Origin: JAWXBM01 sp037968555
GTDB lineage: Bacteria; Pseudomonadota; Gammaproteobacteria; Xanthomonadales; SZUA-36
Direction of reading: 5' to 3'
DNA: 8,768 bases
Assembly (NCBI GenBank): GCA_037968555.1
Contig: JBBKVS010000286.1
Span: forward strand, 1-8,768
This document shows, piece by piece, positions 6,029 to 8,768 of this stretch (within the stretch, counting starts at the first letter, position 1; every line of letters begins with the position of its first letter). The notes under the pieces are model-generated. The model saw only the letters and a list, made by a program, of their open reading frames with translations. It was not told the origin of the DNA and searched no databases. The position numbers were made by a program, and so were the translations under genes.

Positions 6029-7573
6029 ATGGCAATGGGCAGCAGAGCTTACGGAGCTGACTTCCGGAATTTGGTAAAGCCAGCACTCCTGGTGTTGGCG
6101 TTACTTCTGGCAGTAAGTGAGGCTCAGGCAGATTCCGTGGATATTGCCCTGGTAGGAGCAAGCGTGGTGACGGCCACCGGCGCTGCACCCATTGAAGATG
6201 CTGTCATCCTGATACAGGATGGCCGTATTGCACAGATCGGTACCCGCGACAACCTGGCCGTGCCAAAAAACTTTCAGAAACTCGATGTCACGGGCAAGTG
6301 GATTACTCCCGGCCTGATCGATTCCAATGTGCATCTGATTTTGCTGACGATTCCCGAGTTCTTCGTCAAATATGAAGATCAGCTGACCGAGATTGCCATT
6401 CAGTCGGCTCAGGTCGGGCTTAAGTATGGTCTGACCACCATGCCCGACACCTGGGGGCCGCTCAAACCATTGCTTGAAGCGCGAGATCGCATCAACAGTG
6501 GTGAGTTTGTTGGTAGCCGGGTTCTGGTAGCGGGCAATATCGTTGGCACCGGCGGTCCATTCTCTGCCAGCTTTATGGGTGGCTGGGATCCTCGCGGCCT
6601 TTCAGTGCGTTATGGGGGCTGGGTGCATCCGCAGATTCAACAGCGTATCGATGCGTTATGGGAAGACAGTATCGGCCCTGCCATGATCGCCATGACTGCC
6701 GAAGAAGCGGCCCTGACCATGCGTGAATACATCGCCAAGGGCGTGGATTTTGTCAAAGTGGGCGTGAGCGGTCACGGCCTCGGTGCAGTTGAGCCTTTGT
6801 TGTTCTCGCCACCGGTACTTCAGGCCATTGCGAATGAAGTGCACAAGGCGGGAATCCCACTGGTAACGCATACCTTCACCATTGAAAGCCTGCGTTTGGC
6901 CATCGAGATGAAGCCGGATTTGCTGCTGCATCCAAACGTAATGAATCCATTCTGGAGCTCTGCTTCGGAATTGCAGAAAGCAGCCATACGTGCCCTGATT
7001 CAGCAAGTTTCCGATCAGGGGATTTATGCCGGTCTGATGCTGGTTCCTGAAAAAGAGCAGATCAGAATTTATTCTGAGTGGGACCCATCAGCGCACCCGG
7101 AAGACCCCTATCTCAACCAAATCATGCTGGAACGAAAAGCGGGAATGGCCAGCATGGGTTATGAGAAATTGGCCAGTGGTTTGAAAGTCTGGCTGGAGAG
7201 TGGTGTCAAGTACACTCTGGCTACCGATTCAGGGCCAGATACCAAAGAATTGGGTAACGTGGTCTGGGGGCGGCTGGGAAGAATTCATTTCGACCGCATG
7301 GTGGGCTTGCAGGATGCAGGCGCCAAACCAATGGATATCATCATTGCTGCTACCCGCCATGGAGCAGAGGCCTATGGTCTGGGCGAAGAAGTGGGCACCC
7401 TGGAAAAGGGCAAACGCGCAGATATCCTGATACTGGACAAAAACCCGCTTGAAGACATTGGCAATTTGCGCGCCATCAATCGGGTTTTAAAAGATGGCGT
7501 CATCATCAACCGGGACAGCCTGCCAACCGTAAAAATCCTGGATTACGACCCAGAGCTGCCCTGGCCACAGTAA
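6029..7573 (+). CDS. Exported amidohydrolase-superfamily protein with altered HxH motif
   Basis: This 514-aa protein belongs to the metal-dependent amidohydrolase superfamily (imidazolonepropionase/prolidase-like branch), which cleaves amide or ester C-N and C-O bonds. A signal peptide (about 1-34, hydrophobic core LVLALLLAV, cleavage after AQA) predicts a periplasmic enzyme. Domain order is an N-terminal beta segment (36-95), a TIM barrel entered at WITPGLIDSNVH (91-102), and a closing beta segment with the EVGTLEKGKRADILIL signature (454-469). Likely metal and catalytic residues are His102, Lys243 (FVKVG, the possible carboxylated lysine), His281, His301 and Asp400 (LATDSG). Position 100 is Asn (codon AAT, 6326-6328) where the family normally has the first His of HxH. 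It may be an altered-metal or different-function subfamily rather than a damaged gene, since the frame is intact. GGGGA four bases upstream supports ATG 6029; ATG 6035 is possible. It follows the receptor by 17 bases. Substrate unknown. Confidence 0.88.
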   Translation: MAMGSRAYGADFRNLVKPALLVLALLLAVSEAQADSVDIALVGASVVTATGAAPIEDAVILIQDGRIAQIGTRDNLAVPKNFQKLDVTGKWITPGLIDSNVHLILLTIPEFFVKYEDQLTEIAIQSAQVGLKYGLTTMPDTWGPLKPLLEARDRINSGEFVGSRVLVAGNIVGTGGPFSASFMGGWDPRGLSVRYGGWVHPQIQQRIDALWEDSIGPAMIAMTAEEAALTMREYIAKGVDFVKVGVSGHGLGAVEPLLFSPPVLQAIANEVHKAGIPLVTHTFTIESLRLAIEMKPDLLLHPNVMNPFWSSASELQKAAIRALIQQVSDQGIYAGLMLVPEKEQIRIYSEWDPSAHPEDPYLNQIMLERKAGMASMGYEKLASGLKVWLESGVKYTLATDSGPDTKELGNVVWGRLGRIHFDRMVGLQDAGAKPMDIIIAATRHGAEAYGLGEEVGTLEKGKRADILILDKNPLEDIGNLRAINRVLKDGVIINRDSLPTVKILDYDPELPWPQ

Positions 7574-7654
7574 AGCTGCATATCAGCCAGTGTCAGACCC
7601 AAAAATGCAGCAAACAATTGAACCGACGAAGTCCTAAAGACAGCACTTCAAAGA

Positions 7655-8053
7655 TTAACTGCTTTCGTTGCGTATCAGTTCGTTCATGGACTCAATCGGG
7701 CAGCGCTCCGGAATGCGGGTGTTGTCCTGCACCAGTAGCTGGTCGAATGTGGTGAGGTAGTTGACGGTGTTGGTGAAAGCGATCACTTCTGCCCCGAACA
7801 GGCTATTGCAACTCACCCGCAAACTGACCAGGTAGCGTCGGGAAGCATCAACAGTGACGATAACGTGCTCCCGGTCCAGGTAATTCCAGCCGTTCACCCG
7901 AAACTGTTGAATCCGTTCAATCGATGGCCCCATTGAATAACCTTTATCGGCCAGAATCTGGTCCAATGATTGGGGCTCTGACTGGGTGGTGCCGCATGCC
8001 CCCACCAGTAATACCATTGCCATAAACCACAAAATTTTAGCGCGTGTACACAT
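7655..8053 (-). CDS. Small lipoprotein, DUF6491-like
   Basis: This 132-aa protein is a probable lipoprotein of unknown function. Residues 1-19 form a short signal peptide ending in a lipobox, LVGAC, with lipidated Cys20; Gly-Thr follow, with no Asp at +2, so outer-membrane sorting is expected. The remainder (about 28-130) resembles the DUF6491 group: an I-x-x-W-x-x-[LI]-D-x-x-H-[VI] type core (NGWNYLDREHVIV, 54-66), YLVSLRVSC (74-82), a central Phe-rich strand, and a C-terminal CPIESMNEL (118-126). Cys82 and Cys118 could form a disulfide in the periplasm. The family call is from memory of its pattern. GGAGG eight bases before the ATG fixes the start. It is convergent with the amidohydrolase, 81 bases apart, and looks monocistronic. 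Its upstream region contains a -10 box, a direct repeat and a palindrome, suggesting regulation of its own. Confidence 0.75.
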   Translation of the reverse strand: MCTRAKILWFMAMVLLVGACGTTQSEPQSLDQILADKGYSMGPSIERIQQFRVNGWNYLDREHVIVTVDASRRYLVSLRVSCNSLFGAEVIAFTNTVNYLTTFDQLLVQDNTRIPERCPIESMNELIRNESS

Positions 8054-8065
8054 TACAGCATCCTC

Positions 8066-8081
8066 CAGAACGGGCGTTCTG
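8066..8081 (-). promoter_or_regulatory. Perfect palindrome abutting the lipoprotein Shine-Dalgarno
   Basis: CAGAACG (8066-8072) and CGTTCTG (8075-8081) are exact inverted repeats around two bases. In mRNA this gives a 6-bp stem with a GCCC loop whose last G is the first base of the GGAGG ribosome-binding site. It lies just downstream of the candidate start point, so it could be an operator blocking transcription or a leader hairpin affecting translation or mRNA stability. Confidence 0.45.
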
Positions 8082-8090
8082 CACTCATTA

Positions 8091-8096
8091 AGTATA
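8091..8096 (-). promoter_or_regulatory. Candidate -10 box for the lipoprotein gene
   Basis: On the minus strand this reads TATACT, five of six matches to the -10 consensus, placed 38 bases before the ATG at 8053. The hexamer 17 bp upstream (TAGGCC) matches the -35 consensus at only three positions. A weak -35 with direct repeats further upstream is the usual layout of an activator-dependent promoter. Confidence 0.45.
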
Positions 8097-8128
8097 AATC
8101 ACCTCGGTAACTGGGCCTACTTGGCTTA

Positions 8129-8156
8129 TTGGTCCACCTGCTCGAGTTTGGTCCAC
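8129..8156. repeat. 9-bp direct repeat upstream of the lipoprotein promoter
   Basis: TTGGTCCAC occurs exactly at 8129-8137 and 8148-8156, a 19-bp period, close to two helical turns. Measured from a start point near 8084 on the minus strand, the copies lie at about -45 to -53 and -64 to -72. That is a typical location for activator half-sites. No regulator gene is visible in the window. Confidence 0.45.
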
Positions 8157-8223
8157 AATAATTAGCCAGTCTGCTAGCCAGAATGTCTGCAAAATGCACT
8201 AAACGTTTTTTGGGACTCTCTAA

Positions 8224-8253
8224 TCTCTATCAATCAAGTCTCTATCAATCAAG
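8224..8253. repeat. Exact 15-bp tandem duplication across the stop codon
   Basis: TCTCTATCAATCAAG is present twice back to back (8224-8238 and 8239-8253) with no mismatch. The stop of the 167-aa gene (TGA on the minus strand, 8249-8251) lies inside the second unit, and because the unit is 15 bases, the first unit supplies a second in-frame TGA five codons on. It looks like a recent replication-slippage duplication and leaves the protein unchanged. Confidence 0.85.
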
Positions 8254-8752
8254 AATTCGCCTTGTTCTCTTGTTCCAGCCGCTGGATCTCCTCGATAAAG
8301 CTACGCCTCCCACCCGATATGCCCAGCGCACGCCACACTGGCACCAGTCGCAAAGTGCGTTCACGAAACGAATCCATGAAATATTCTTCGTCAAGAAAAC
8401 CTTGCTGGTATTGGAAATGCAGATTGTCCCAATGGGTCTGCTGTGCAATCTGCCACAAGCGGAAGCGGCCACGGTCCTCAAACGTAAGTCGATTCAAGGA
8501 CTCCAAATCCTCTGGATAACCGTCTTTTCGCAGATTGACAATGATCCCACCTATGCGTGAATTGGCCGCCGTGACCAGCATTTGCTGCAGCGCGTCCGCA
8601 CGCACCTGGTAGGTTTGTGCCAGAGCCAGGCGTCGACCTTCTTCCATGGAATGGGTGTTCTGGCGAATCTGCATAGAGAGATAGATCAAAGATGCGATAA
8701 CGCCAAAAGCTCCGATGATTTCGCCTATGGCGCCGAGTTCACTGATGCTCAT
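8249..8752 (-). CDS. Unknown protein with one N-terminal membrane helix
   Basis: I do not recognise a named family for this 167-aa protein. Residues about 6-26 (LGAIGEIIGAFGVIASLIYLS) form one clear transmembrane helix, followed at once by MQIRQNTHSM, a layout common to a set of uncharacterised marine proteobacterial proteins. The remaining 135 or so residues are polar, predicted mostly helical, with charged and aromatic runs (FEDRGRFRLWQIAQQTHWDN at about 90-109, FLDEEYFMDSFRER near 118-131). There are no cysteines and no catalytic motif I can see. The positive residues after the helix favour a cytoplasmic C-terminal domain. The start at 8752 has AGCAGG seven bases upstream (8760-8765). It may follow another gene beyond the right edge. 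The gap to the lipoprotein gene is 195 bases, so the two are probably separate transcription units. Confidence 0.72.
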   Translation of the reverse strand: MSISELGAIGEIIGAFGVIASLIYLSMQIRQNTHSMEEGRRLALAQTYQVRADALQQMLVTAANSRIGGIIVNLRKDGYPEDLESLNRLTFEDRGRFRLWQIAQQTHWDNLHFQYQQGFLDEEYFMDSFRERTLRLVPVWRALGISGGRRSFIEEIQRLEQENKANS

Positions 8753-8768
8753 TTTGGAACCTGCTCAT

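Noticed and set aside
7575..7611. GCTGCAT/ATGCAGC inverted repeat between the convergent amidohydrolase and lipoprotein genes
   Set aside because: The 7-bp arms are exact, but the loop is 23 bases and no proper T-run follows on either strand, so I do not call it an intrinsic terminator. The 81-base gap holds nothing else clear.
1..8768. CRISPR array, phage defence cluster, insertion sequence or tRNA-linked island
   Set aside because: No regularly spaced repeats, cas-like or nuclease genes, transposase or integrase, terminal inverted repeats, or tRNA genes are visible on either strand.

Overview
The window looks like chromosomal DNA from a free-living, probably aquatic, Gram-negative proteobacterium, most likely a gammaproteobacterium. 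The signs are a TonB-dependent outer-membrane receptor, a lipobox lipoprotein, several Sec signal peptides and good Shine-Dalgarno sites. The lineage is an inference from protein style only. There are seven protein genes and no rRNA, tRNA, CRISPR array, transposase or integrase.

Left block (about 74-3449, minus strand): a compact three-gene operon, transcribed right to left. It encodes a membrane CHASE2-sensor adenylate/guanylate cyclase, an exported SH3-like protein and an exported M48 zinc metalloprotease. Both junctions are 4-base ATGA overlaps, so the three proteins are probably translationally coupled. Together they suggest a module joining envelope sensing to a cyclic-nucleotide signal and a periplasmic SH3/protease pair. 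A small hairpin lies just past the last gene.

Middle (about 3450-3791): a 342-base AT-rich divergent intergenic region. It has candidate promoters for both directions and several short inverted repeats, including two related CAAA-n-TTTG palindromes exactly 120 bp apart.

Central block (3792-7573, plus strand): a TonB-dependent receptor followed 17 bases later by a signal-peptide-bearing amidohydrolase. The pair looks like an uptake-and-hydrolysis unit for an unknown organic compound. The amidohydrolase has Asn in place of the first His of the usual metal-binding HxH motif, while its other expected ligands are present.

Right block (7655-8752, minus strand): a small lipoprotein resembling the DUF6491 group, and a 167-aa protein of unknown function with one N-terminal membrane helix. 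The 197 bases between them hold a direct repeat, a perfect palindrome against the lipoprotein's Shine-Dalgarno, and an exact 15-bp tandem duplication across the stop codon of the 167-aa gene.

Most of the window is ordinary accessory or housekeeping gene content. The best leads are the NxH amidohydrolase with its receptor, the overlapping cyclase/SH3/protease operon, and the small regulatory-looking repeats.
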